Translations under genes and position numbers: made by a program
Part shown: piece after piece, positions 8,588 to 16,293 of the stretch
Numbering within the stretch: the first letter of the stretch is position 1
Layout: every line of letters starts with the position of its first letter
Assembly: GCF_000717745.1 (NCBI RefSeq)
Contig: NZ_JOBH01000021.1
Span: forward strand, 1 to 64,000
Direction of reading: 5' to 3'
DNA length: 64,000 nt
From: Streptomyces violens
GTDB lineage: Bacteria > Actinomycetota > Actinomycetes > Streptomycetales > Streptomycetaceae
The notes under the pieces: generated by a model
What the model saw: only the letters and a program-made list of their open reading frames with translations
Told to the model about the DNA's origin: nothing
The model's database searches: none

Positions 8588-8810
8588 CCTGCCCTGGCAG
8601 CACGCCGTCATCTTCCGCCAAAGCGATCCACAGGTAGATGGTGCACGAGATCCGGCAGACTTGTCGGCACCGCCCTGTGGTACGTACAGTCTGCTGACCT
8701 TCGGGGGAGGAGCAAACAGGGTGAGCGCCTGACGCGAATCCGACTGTGGGCCACGGTGGCGGCCCGCCCTCTGCGGAGTCATCGGTCTGAGCGACGGTCT
8801 TCCCGAGCTT

Positions 8811-9491
8811 GTGGACAACGGACTGGACGCCACCTCCCTCATGGCGTTCATCATTGCCCTGGCAGCCGAAGTCCTCCTGCTGCGCACCCGTCCGGAAGAG
8901 ACGTGGTACCAGGGGCGTGCCGTGGCCGAGTCTTTGAAGTCCCTGGCCTGGAAGTACGCGACGCGGGCCCAGCCGTTTCACGGCGTCGGGGACGACGAGG
9001 CCGCGGCCCTCTTCCGCCGTAAGATCCGGTCGGTCCTCGACGTACTGCCCGAAGGCGTCGTACCGGCATCGGAGTTGCCGGCCCAGATCAGCACCAGGAT
9101 GCGGGAACTGCGCCAAGCTCCGCTGTCCATACGAATCACCGCGTACAAGTGCGGACGCGTTGAAGATCAGCGCTTGTGGTACGCGCGAAAGGCCAGGTTC
9201 AACGCGGAGCGGTCGCAGCGCTGGCGACTGTCGCTACTGGGTCTTGAACTTGTCGGCGTATTCAGGGCCCTACTTCTCCTGCTGAACGTCACGACTTTCG
9301 ATCTGGGTAGCCTGCTGGCCGTTCTGGTCGCGGCGGGCGGGGCTTGGCTGGAGGTGAAGCAGTACGACAACCTCGCCAGCGCCTATGCACTGACCTCCAC
9401 GGAGCTGCTGCTCGTCGAGGGCGAGGGGGAGGGCGTCGTCAGCGAGGAGGATCTCGCCCAGTACGTGGTCTCCGCGGAGCAGCGCGAGTGA
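8811..9491 (+). CDS. SLATT / DUF4231 membrane protein
   Basis: 226 residues. One membrane helix near the start (LMAFIIALAAEVLLL) is followed by the family signature RPEETWYQGRAVAESLKSLAWKYA and a C-terminal region with two more hydrophobic segments (LSLLGLELVGVFRALLLLL and LGSLLAVLVAAGGAWLEVKQ), then YDNLASAYALTSTELLLVE. SLATT domains are predicted membrane effectors in bacterial conflict systems. Full-length relatives have ~50 more N-terminal residues with the first helix. Here LTRIRLWATVAA, which looks like that part, sits at about 8729-8764 in another frame, so the 5' end is probably frameshifted and the GTG at 8811 may only be the start of what remains. Convergent with the next gene. Confidence 0.75.
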   Translation: MDNGLDATSLMAFIIALAAEVLLLRTRPEETWYQGRAVAESLKSLAWKYATRAQPFHGVGDDEAAALFRRKIRSVLDVLPEGVVPASELPAQISTRMRELRQAPLSIRITAYKCGRVEDQRLWYARKARFNAERSQRWRLSLLGLELVGVFRALLLLLNVTTFDLGSLLAVLVAAGGAWLEVKQYDNLASAYALTSTELLLVEGEGEGVVSEEDLAQYVVSAEQRE

Positions 9492-9538
9492 CGGTACCGC
9501 GTTCGCCTCGGACGGCCAACGGCAGGTGGGGCACGCGA

Positions 9539-11506
9539 TTACAGCAGCGCCGACAAGCCGAGGGCGATCACCGGGCCGCCCAGCGCGACAACGGCTACGG
9601 CGAGGCCCAGGGACATGCCCGGGACGAGCATCTGCCGGCTGGCTCGTCCGAAGGGAACAGGAATCTCCGTTCCCGGCCAACGAACGTCGTTGGCGCGGAA
9701 CACCGGATACATCGCGTGGGCGATCTGGTTTCGATATCTTCGCGCGCTGAAGCGGGTCGCTATACGGCCGAGGTGCAGCTGGATCATCGGGTGGTCCGCG
9801 AATGCTGCGAAACGGGGCGTCCAGTCGTGGTCGAAGTAGATCAACGCATGGCCTATCTCTCCCCTGCGGTCGGGCTCGCGGGTGTCAGCGGGCAAGCCGC
9901 GACGGAAGCAGGCGCCGGTATGTTCCCGGAACAGGGCGTAACCCTCGCAGTCGAGCGGAACGATGACGACCAGCCGGTGCGGGGGCAGGCGTAACGCCGC
10001 CTGCCGGAATTCCCACAGCAGGCCCTCCCCAAGCCCTGCTGCGATCACCACGAGCGCCGAGTTGTCCATGAGCCTGAGCACTTCGGCCTGCCAGCGTTCG
10101 AGTTGCCCGCCGGATCCGTCGCGGCGGGGGTCCGGGGGGACGAAGAACTGGGCAGGGCCCAGGCCGGGCAGCGCCGCGCCCGGATTCCCGATCGCGACGG
10201 GCGGGCCGAAATTTCGGAGAGTGTGGTCGAGTTCCTCGATGTAGGAGGTGTGGGAGCCCAGAATCGCGGTCTTGATGTTCTGCCATGGCGCGGTTCGTTC
10301 GAGAGAAGCATCGTGGTGCGCGAACGACCGGAGATACAGCACGCTGGGGCGATGAGGGTACGGAGCGCCCGGGTGGTGGGAGTAGGAGACGCCGGCACCG
10401 GGGTCCTGCGTCACGCGGTGTGGATCACGCCTGCCCGCCGCTCGGTGTTTCCTGGCCAGAATCGCGCACCGGGCGCCGGCCCAGGCGAAGAGCAGCCAGA
10501 ACACACCGACCCAGTGCACCCCGGTGAAGGTGAACACGGCACACGGGATCGCGAGCACCCCGCACACCGCGCCCAGGATTCGGTAGAGCAGACCGCGGCG
10601 TTGGTGTTCTTCAGGCGTCCGGCTGACGTTGTCGGGCAGCAACTCCCAGAACTGCAACGGGATGGGCTGCCCCCACCTGTCGTGGTACTCATCCCACCCC
10701 TTGAGGGCCACCCTCCCGGCAGGGGAGCCGACCCATCCGGGTTCGAGGCGCCACTCTTCAGCGCCATCGGGCACATCCAGCACGCCGCTCCCCGCGTCCC
10801 CGGTCTGGTCGGCCGACGGCTCCTGATCTCCCACCTGCTCAAGGCTCGTGGCCAGCGCTTCCCCCTGCCGCGACAGCGTCAGCGGCAAATACTGGCCGCA
10901 CAGCACCACCAACACGCCGCACATCATCAGTTCGAGGAACAGCAGGCCACTGAACTTGTCCATCGGCAGCTCCCCCCACTGCACGACGACCGTGACCGAC
11001 ATGGCGATGAGAACCAGAGCACCGGAGAACCACCTGGCGAGCACAAACCTCCACCGGTGCGGCAGCATGATTCCCGAGGACACCAGCTTACGTTGCAGGT
11101 CAGCAGCGGTGGAGGTGTGACGGAAAGCCTCCACCAGTCGATGCCCGTTCGGATAGCCGGGGAGGAGGTCAAGCACCTGCGCCTGGACGGGGTCCTGATG
11201 CGGCCGGGCCAGCGGTTTCGGGCGGATTTCCGAGACGGCACCCGGGTGGAGGGTAACGGCCCCCGCATCGGCCAAGCCCGCAATCGCCGAGGCGACGACG
11301 CGCTCGAAGCCACCTGTCAGCATCGCCACGTCGTAACGGTTGAGGGAGCACGGCGCAGGAGCGGCGGCTCTCCACGGCCGCAATGCCACGTACACGATCG
11401 CGCGGACCAGGGCGGCGGCCAGGAGAAGAGCGGCGCACAGGGCCAGATAGCGCAAGTCCGCGGTTTCGAGGAGCGCAGCGTTGTCGTCTTCCACAACCCT
11501 CACCAT
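9539..11506 (-). CDS. TIGR04222-type membrane protein with C-terminal 'LRSF' domain
   Basis: 655 residues. A membrane helix near the N-terminus (LALCAALLLAAALVRAIVYVAL) precedes a TIGR04222-like segment (NRYDVAMLTGGFERVVASAI). Two further helix pairs follow (~residues 160-230 and ~325-365). The C-terminal ~220 residues hold a conserved block: VLYLRSFAHHD, YIEELDHTLRNFGPPVAIGN, LGPAQFF, WQAEVLRLMDNSALVVIAAG, GLLWEFRQAALR, RLVVIVPLD. This alternating strand/helix pattern looks TIR- or SLOG-like, but that is inference. It ends with a hydrophobic tail segment. The frame is open to 11680, but protein character starts only at the ATG at 11506. It converges on the SLATT gene 47 bases away. Confidence 0.7.
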   Translation of the reverse strand: MVRVVEDDNAALLETADLRYLALCAALLLAAALVRAIVYVALRPWRAAAPAPCSLNRYDVAMLTGGFERVVASAIAGLADAGAVTLHPGAVSEIRPKPLARPHQDPVQAQVLDLLPGYPNGHRLVEAFRHTSTAADLQRKLVSSGIMLPHRWRFVLARWFSGALVLIAMSVTVVVQWGELPMDKFSGLLFLELMMCGVLVVLCGQYLPLTLSRQGEALATSLEQVGDQEPSADQTGDAGSGVLDVPDGAEEWRLEPGWVGSPAGRVALKGWDEYHDRWGQPIPLQFWELLPDNVSRTPEEHQRRGLLYRILGAVCGVLAIPCAVFTFTGVHWVGVFWLLFAWAGARCAILARKHRAAGRRDPHRVTQDPGAGVSYSHHPGAPYPHRPSVLYLRSFAHHDASLERTAPWQNIKTAILGSHTSYIEELDHTLRNFGPPVAIGNPGAALPGLGPAQFFVPPDPRRDGSGGQLERWQAEVLRLMDNSALVVIAAGLGEGLLWEFRQAALRLPPHRLVVIVPLDCEGYALFREHTGACFRRGLPADTREPDRRGEIGHALIYFDHDWTPRFAAFADHPMIQLHLGRIATRFSARRYRNQIAHAMYPVFRANDVRWPGTEIPVPFGRASRQMLVPGMSLGLAVAVVALGGPVIALGLSALL

Positions 11507-11984
11507 ATGAGCGGGGCCCCGGTAGCGCCGTCGTGCAAGGGGCACTTCCACAAGGAGTACCGGGCTGCTCCGAACCGGCAGTCGGTTGGGAACGGCGCGC
11601 ACAGCCAAGCCGACGACCGGCCGTACCACGCCAGCGGTGGTTTCAAAGGCGCTGACGGGTTTCTCCATACCCATGGCCACTCGGCCCTACACCCACCGCA
11701 TCCCCCACACATCCGGTTCTTCGAGTGGGAGGACACTCTCATGAGCTGACCGGTTGCGCCTGCCCACCGGGACGATGTACGCGGAGCCGGATGATCAGGA
11801 CGGGCCCGGTTTCGTTGATGACGGCCTCACGCAGCCTCTTGCCGCCCGGTGCCTCGAAGGAGCACACCTCATCGTGCTCGGGCTGGGGTGTCTACGGGTC
11901 CGGAGTCTGCGATGACGGTGCACAGCGGCCCGCACATGGCCGTGAGGACTTCCACGGTGGGCAGGGTTCTCTTCGTGCGGATGG
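11507..11984. other. Intergenic, no supported gene
   Basis: On the minus strand two short stretches look protein-like in different frames (TVEVLTAMCGPLC near 11930 and EAPGGKRLREAVINETGPVL near 11820), as in a decayed gene, but I cannot place them in a family. Confidence 0.4.
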
Positions 11985-12647
11985 TCAGGGTTCGATCAGA
12001 CCGGCCCGGATGGCATAACGGGTCAGGGCCAGCCGGTCGCGCAGGCCAAGTTTGTGCAGCAGGTTCGCGCGATGGCGTTGAACGGTTTTGACGCTGATGA
12101 CCAGCGTCTCGGCGATCTCCTTGGACGAGTGGCCTTCGGCGACGAGTTTGAGGACCTCTTCCTCGCGAGCGGTGAGGATGCGGTCCGGGGCCTCTTCTCC
12201 GCCTCGCACGCGTTCGAGATAGTTGCGGATGAGGGCGGTGACCGCGCCGGGGTAGAGGAACGACTCGCCGCGCATCGCCGCTCTGCAGGCGTCTATCAGG
12301 TCGCGGTCGGCGACGGACTTCAGTACGTATCCGCAGGCGCCGGCCTTGAGGGCCTCGAAGAAGTACTGCTCGTTGTCGTACATCGTCAGCATGAGGATGC
12401 GCAGGCCAGGTTGGAGCGCGGACAGTTCCCGTGCTGCCTGCAGTCCGGTCATCCGCGGCATGGCGACGTCCAGCACGGCAAGGTCCACAGGATGGGTGCG
12501 GGCCATGGTGATGGCTTCGGCGCCGTCGCCGGCCTCGGCGACGACTTCGAGGCCGGGTTCGCCCTCAAGGATGAGCCGCACGCCGCGGCGTACCAGCGCG
12601 TGGTCATCGGCGAGCAGGATGCGGATTGCGGTGGTCCGGTCAGGCAT
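11985..12647 (-). CDS. NarL/FixJ-family response regulator
   Basis: 220 residues. Receiver domain 1-125 with the acidic pair DD (14-15), phospho-acceptor Asp60 (LAVLDVAMP), the Thr/Lys switch residues (MLTMYDN, YVLKSV) and a LuxR-type helix-turn-helix at ~150-215 (ILTAREEEVLKLVAEGHSSK, then ISVKTVQRHRANLLHKLGL). It receives phosphate from the kinase encoded just upstream and binds DNA as a dimer. The ATG at 12647 overlaps the kinase stop by 8 bases (ATGCCTGA), so translation is coupled. The longer open frame to 12830 lies inside the kinase and is rejected. Confidence 0.93.
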   Translation of the reverse strand: MPDRTTAIRILLADDHALVRRGVRLILEGEPGLEVVAEAGDGAEAITMARTHPVDLAVLDVAMPRMTGLQAARELSALQPGLRILMLTMYDNEQYFFEALKAGACGYVLKSVADRDLIDACRAAMRGESFLYPGAVTALIRNYLERVRGGEEAPDRILTAREEEVLKLVAEGHSSKEIAETLVISVKTVQRHRANLLHKLGLRDRLALTRYAIRAGLIEP

Positions 12648-13605
12648 GGGCGGTGTCCTGTTCTGCCATGACGGGCACGGACAGGGAGACCCGTGTGCCA
12701 TTCCCGGTGTCGGGGGCGATGTCGAGTGTGGCGCCGACGAGAAGGGCACGTTCGCGCATCCCGCGGATGCCGGCTCCTTCGCGGACGATCCCGTTGCCGT
12801 GTCCGTCGTCGCTGATGCACAACAACACACAGACGGCGCTTCCTCGCAGGCTCAGCTCGACCCGTTCGGCTTCGGCGTGGCGGGCGATGTTGGTCAGCGC
12901 CTCCTGGGCGACGCGGTAGAGCACCAGTTCTGCTTTGGGGTCCAGCGGTGGAAGGTCTGCGTCGAAATGACGTTTCACCCGCAGTCCGGTGTGGGTGGCG
13001 AAGTCCGTGGTCAGCGCTGTCAGGGCGCTGATCAGGCCGAGGTCGTCCAGGACGCCGGGTCGCAGTCTGCGGGCGAGCCGGCGGACTTCATCCAGACTTT
13101 CGCGTGTGATCTCCTGCGCCTGTTGCAGCTCGGTGCGCAGTGGCTCAGGGGCGCGATCCGCGGTGCGCTTCAGGCCGAGCAGGACGGCGGTCATGCTCTG
13201 TCCGACTTCGTCGTGCAGTTCCTGGGCGATGCGTCGCCGTTCGGCTTCCTGGGCGGACAGGGCGCGGGCGTTGCTGGTGGCGCGTTCGGTTTCCAGTCGA
13301 TCGAGCATGGCGTTGAAGGTACGGATCAGTTCGGCTACCCCACCGTGTCCGGTCACTGGTAGTCGCTGGCCCGGACGCAGCAGGTCCACCCTGGTCATCA
13401 GTCGGGTGAGCCGGTCCAGCGGGGCCAGTCCGATACGCAGCAGGACGGCGTTGGCGACCAGCATGACGGCCAGGCCGCCGACCAGGATCACGGCCTCGGT
13501 AAGCAGAACCGGCACCGAGACGGTCACCGGTGCCCACAAGAGCATGGCCGTGGCCGTGCCCAGTACCAGGGCGTTGAGTCCGAAAATCCGCCAGAACAGG
13601 GACAC
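12640..13605 (-). CDS. NarL-type sensor histidine kinase
   Basis: 321 residues. Two membrane helices (about 7-27 and 33-57) with almost no external loop, a HAMP linker (~57-110), a HisKA_3 dimerisation domain with phospho-His131 (RIAQELHDEVGQS) and a HATPase_c domain (VAQEALTNIARHAEA, ISDDGHGNG, GAGIRGMRERA, GNGTRVSLSVP). With no sensor domain outside, the signal is probably felt in the membrane or through a partner. The GTG start at 13605 has GGAGG about 11 bases upstream. Cognate regulator follows with overlap. Confidence 0.92.
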   Translation of the reverse strand: MSLFWRIFGLNALVLGTATAMLLWAPVTVSVPVLLTEAVILVGGLAVMLVANAVLLRIGLAPLDRLTRLMTRVDLLRPGQRLPVTGHGGVAELIRTFNAMLDRLETERATSNARALSAQEAERRRIAQELHDEVGQSMTAVLLGLKRTADRAPEPLRTELQQAQEITRESLDEVRRLARRLRPGVLDDLGLISALTALTTDFATHTGLRVKRHFDADLPPLDPKAELVLYRVAQEALTNIARHAEAERVELSLRGSAVCVLLCISDDGHGNGIVREGAGIRGMRERALLVGATLDIAPDTGNGTRVSLSVPVMAEQDTAHA

Positions 13606-13992
13606 AGCGGGTTACGCCTCCTTCATTGCACTGTTCCCACCACTATCGGCTACCGCCGGCTCTGGTCTTGTCGCGGGCGTGCTCGCTGAGCAGCCTTGGG
13701 CCGCTGCTCTGCCCCGGCCAGCCTGTCTGCCGCACGGCATGTGCGTCGAGGGGGTGCCCCAACCATCTGGGACCTGCGGCCAACCTGAGGCCTTTTGCCG
13801 TATGCATCCTCAAGCCCCCCGCAAATGGGTATCGCGGCCGATGGTTCCTGCTGTCCCGATCGGCCAGGGTGGCGGTCATGAAGCGAGGCGGCCGCGACCA
13901 TGGAGAGCTGTGGCTCCCGGCGCGGCAGCGTGAGCCCCGCTCGCGAGTGCGCCCTGCCGGGCCACCGCCGCCTGTGAAAGGACTGCCTTCCC
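13606..13992. other. Divergent control region between kinase and zinc-finger gene; no gene seen
   Basis: 387 bases upstream of both the leftward two-component operon and the rightward TraR/DksA operon. I see no protein-like frame. It should contain both promoters, but no convincing -35/-10 pair stood out. Confidence 0.5.
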
Positions 13993-14319
13993 ATGCCGCT
14001 CGATACCGCCCGCTCGGAGTCCCGCCCCGAACGCCTCACCGCGCATGAGGCCCGCCAGCGTCTTGAGCACGAGCGCAACTCGCGGCTCCTGCAGCTCAGG
14101 GCGATCGAAGAGACCGAGCGGGATGCGAGCGATCACCTCATGGCCGCACAGCAGGAGTCCCTGCAGCGAGTGCTGAAAGAGGTCGAGAAGGCGTTCGAGC
14201 GGATACATGACGGCACCTACGGAACCTGTCAGGACTGCGGTCAGCCGATCCCCGTCGAGCGGTTGGAGATCCTGCCGTACGCGCGCTGCTGCGTCGGGTG
14301 TCAGCGCCGCACCGCTTGA
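13993..14319 (+). CDS. TraR/DksA-type C4 zinc-finger protein
   Basis: 108 residues. A long charged coiled-coil (~15-70: EARQRLEHERNSRLLQLRAI ... QESLQRVLKEVEKAFERI) is followed by a C4 zinc motif (YGTCQDCGQPIP, then CCVGCQRR: CxxC-x17-CxxC). DksA-like proteins enter the RNA polymerase secondary channel with the coiled-coil tip and alter promoter output, often with ppGpp. The coil-tip acids needed for that are not clear here (ETERDASDH). AAAGGA precedes the ATG. First gene of a unit with a second DksA-like gene and an MreB-like gene. Confidence 0.9.
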   Translation: MPLDTARSESRPERLTAHEARQRLEHERNSRLLQLRAIEETERDASDHLMAAQQESLQRVLKEVEKAFERIHDGTYGTCQDCGQPIPVERLEILPYARCCVGCQRRTA

Positions 14320-14378
14320 CAAAGACGTTCAGCGGCGTGTGGGCGCTGTCGTGTTGCGCTGTGTGGAGGCGTGAAGAA

Positions 14379-14750
14379 GTGAACAATCAGGTCATCGGCG
14401 TCGACCACGCGGGCTTGTGTCCTGCCGATCTCGCCGCGTTGCGCGAGAGCCTGCAGGAGCAGCGCCTCTTCCGCCAAGAGCAGCTGCAGCGGATCGCAGG
14501 GAGCTCAGCGTCTCGTGCGGGCCGGCTGCGGGAGCAGCAGGCGCGGAGCCAGGTCGAGGCCCGCATCGAGCTCGCCGCCTCCGCCCGCATGGTTCTGACC
14601 GATGTGGAAGCCGCTTTGGAGCGCATGGACCACGGCAGATACGGCAGGTGCCATCTGTGCACGCGGCCCATCGCCCTGGAGCGCCTGCAGATCGTGCCCC
14701 AAGCCCGGTACTGCAGCCGTTGCCAGCAGGTGAAGGAGGCAGGGCGGTGA
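14379..14750 (+). CDS. Second TraR/DksA-type C4 zinc-finger protein
   Basis: 123 residues with coiled-coil ~15-80 (LAALRESLQEQRLFRQEQLQ, then QARSQVEARIELAASARMVL) and the zinc motif YGRCHLCTRPI...YCSRCQQ (CxxC-x17-CxxC). I chose the GTG at 14379 (VNNQVIGVDHAGL) because GGAGG sits 9 bases before it, rather than the open frame start at 14298 which overlaps the previous gene. Its stop overlaps the next gene's GTG by 4 bases (GTGA). Role as for the previous protein: probable RNA-polymerase secondary-channel factor or a local partner. Confidence 0.88.
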   Translation: MNNQVIGVDHAGLCPADLAALRESLQEQRLFRQEQLQRIAGSSASRAGRLREQQARSQVEARIELAASARMVLTDVEAALERMDHGRYGRCHLCTRPIALERLQIVPQARYCSRCQQVKEAGR

Positions 14751-15577
14751 CCGCCATGCGCCCCGGTTTCCTCTTCCCCCGTCGCTCGGCAACAACGGCC
14801 TGGCCGGTGTGCCGGCTGTGCCCGGGCCTTGCCCTGGAGCTGGGCAGCGTCCGTACCCGGGCCTGGGAGCTGGGCCGCGGCATCATCTTCGACACCCCTA
14901 CGGTGACCTTTCCCGGTATCGGGGGCTCCGCCCCTATCCAGCGGGGCAACATCGTCGACGTCGGGGGAGTCGCCCACATGTTGGAGCGTCTCCTGGCCCG
15001 TCGTGTCCTGCGCTCCGGCCGCCCCCTGATCGTCCTGACCACCCCGGTCCTGGGCGGCATCGCCTACCGCAAGGCAGCGCGCACCGCGCTGGAGGTACTG
15101 CAGCCCCGCACCGTCCTGACCCTCCCCAGCGCCACAGCCGTCGCGCTGGGCTCCGGCAAGGACATGAACCGCCCGCTCCTCATCGTGGACGTCGGCGCCC
15201 ACCTCACCGAGGTCTTCCTGCTCACCGACGGCGCCGTCGTCGACGCCCACAGTCTCGTCCTGGGCACCGAGGATCTCAACAAGACGACCACCTACCGCGA
15301 TGTCACCGAGGCGGTGACCGCGACGGTGACCGCCATGCTCAGGGCGGACCGCACTGCGCAGACGCTCGACGCCCTGCACAACGGGGTGTTCCTGGCCGGC
15401 GGCGGTGCTTTGCGCCCTGAATTCGCCCACCGGCTCACCGACGAACTCCGCGTGCCCGTGCGGCCGGTTCCCGCCCCTCACCAAGCGGCTCTGCGCGGCG
15501 CGGCGAAGATCCTTGAGTCGGCTCACCGCCACCCCTCCGTCACGGCTCTTGCCGATCACCTGCCGACAACCTCATAG
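14747..15577 (+). CDS. Rod-shape-determining (MreB/Mbl-like) actin-family protein, short and divergent
   Basis: 276 residues against ~340 in true MreB. It keeps ALELGSVRTRAW (phosphate-1-like), FDTPTV, VVDVGGV..., a central LLIVDVGAHLTEVFLL (phosphate-2 loop; usual IDIGGGTTE, here with A-H replacing G-G) and VFLAGGGAL (adenosine loop). The usual amphipathic membrane helix and parts of subdomain IB are missing. AAGGAGG lies 8 bases before the GTG at 14747, which overlaps the previous stop. Such shortened MreB-like proteins occur beside stress genes in Streptomyces; function unproven. Polymerisation is doubtful given the altered loop. Confidence 0.75.
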   Translation: MTAMRPGFLFPRRSATTAWPVCRLCPGLALELGSVRTRAWELGRGIIFDTPTVTFPGIGGSAPIQRGNIVDVGGVAHMLERLLARRVLRSGRPLIVLTTPVLGGIAYRKAARTALEVLQPRTVLTLPSATAVALGSGKDMNRPLLIVDVGAHLTEVFLLTDGAVVDAHSLVLGTEDLNKTTTYRDVTEAVTATVTAMLRADRTAQTLDALHNGVFLAGGGALRPEFAHRLTDELRVPVRPVPAPHQAALRGAAKILESAHRHPSVTALADHLPTTS

Positions 15578-15641
15578 CCGCCGGGTCGGTCAGCACCGCC
15601 CCGGCCAACTCGCTGTCTTCGGTGTGGGAGAGAGAAGCAAC

Positions 15642-16259
15642 ATGATTGAGGAGATACCACCGCGCGCCCAGCCGCCCCCGGCAGCGCACATCCCATGGCT
15701 GGTGCGGTTGCGACGCAGTCCCCTGCGCCGCCCCACAGACCTCCTGCAGGCCTGGGTCGGTCTGGCCCTGACCTTGGCCGTGTTGGCAGGGGTCCCGCTG
15801 GCCATGCTGCTGGTCGGCAACGCCGTTGACCACTCACTACAGCAAGCCGCAAAGGACCACACTCGAGCCAATCACCGCACTACGGCAGTCCTGCTTCATC
15901 CCGCACCCCACCACCTGGAACCCGGGTCGGACGAGGAGAAGGCAACCCGCTACCCGGTAGAGGTCCGTTTCACGGATACCAACGGCCGTACACGGACCGG
16001 GGAAACCAAAGTGCGGCCCGGGCTACCTGCCAAGAGCACCGTCCAGCTCTGGATCAACGGCAACGGCGAGCTTACTGACCCGCCCATGGCAGCTGGGGAG
16101 ATCCGCAGCCGCGCCATGGGCTGGGCCGGCCTCGCCGGCGCAGGAGTGGCGCTCACCGGTGTTGCCGCCTACGCCACGGTCAACCGCGTACTGAACCGGC
16201 GACGCCTGGCCGACTGGGAACGGGCCTGGGCCGATACCGCGCCCCGCTGGTCCAGGTAA
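15642..16259 (+). CDS. Rv1733c-like two-helix membrane protein
   Basis: 205 residues: a basic N-terminus, a first membrane helix (AWVGLALTLAVLAGVPLAML), an external domain (~60-150, with YPVEVRFTDTNGRTRTGETK and GLPAKSTVQLWINGNGEL) and a second helix (AMGWAGLAGAGVALTGVAAY), then a basic tail. This is the actinobacterial Rv1733c family, often found with dormancy/stress genes; no molecular role is known. GGGAGAGAG precedes the ATG at 15642. Confidence 0.8.
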   Translation: MIEEIPPRAQPPPAAHIPWLVRLRRSPLRRPTDLLQAWVGLALTLAVLAGVPLAMLLVGNAVDHSLQQAAKDHTRANHRTTAVLLHPAPHHLEPGSDEEKATRYPVEVRFTDTNGRTRTGETKVRPGLPAKSTVQLWINGNGELTDPPMAAGEIRSRAMGWAGLAGAGVALTGVAAYATVNRVLNRRRLADWERAWADTAPRWSR

Positions 16260-16293
16260 CTGTGCGCCCCACGTGCCATTCGAGCGAGAGGGG

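Noticed and set aside
10103..11749. Plus-strand 548-codon frame
   Set aside because: Antisense to the TIGR04222 membrane protein, which has clear helices and conserved motifs.
11731..11984. Gene fragments on the minus strand (TVEVLTAMCGPLC, EAPGGKRLREAVINETG)
   Set aside because: They lie in different frames, have no start, and I cannot tie them to a family.
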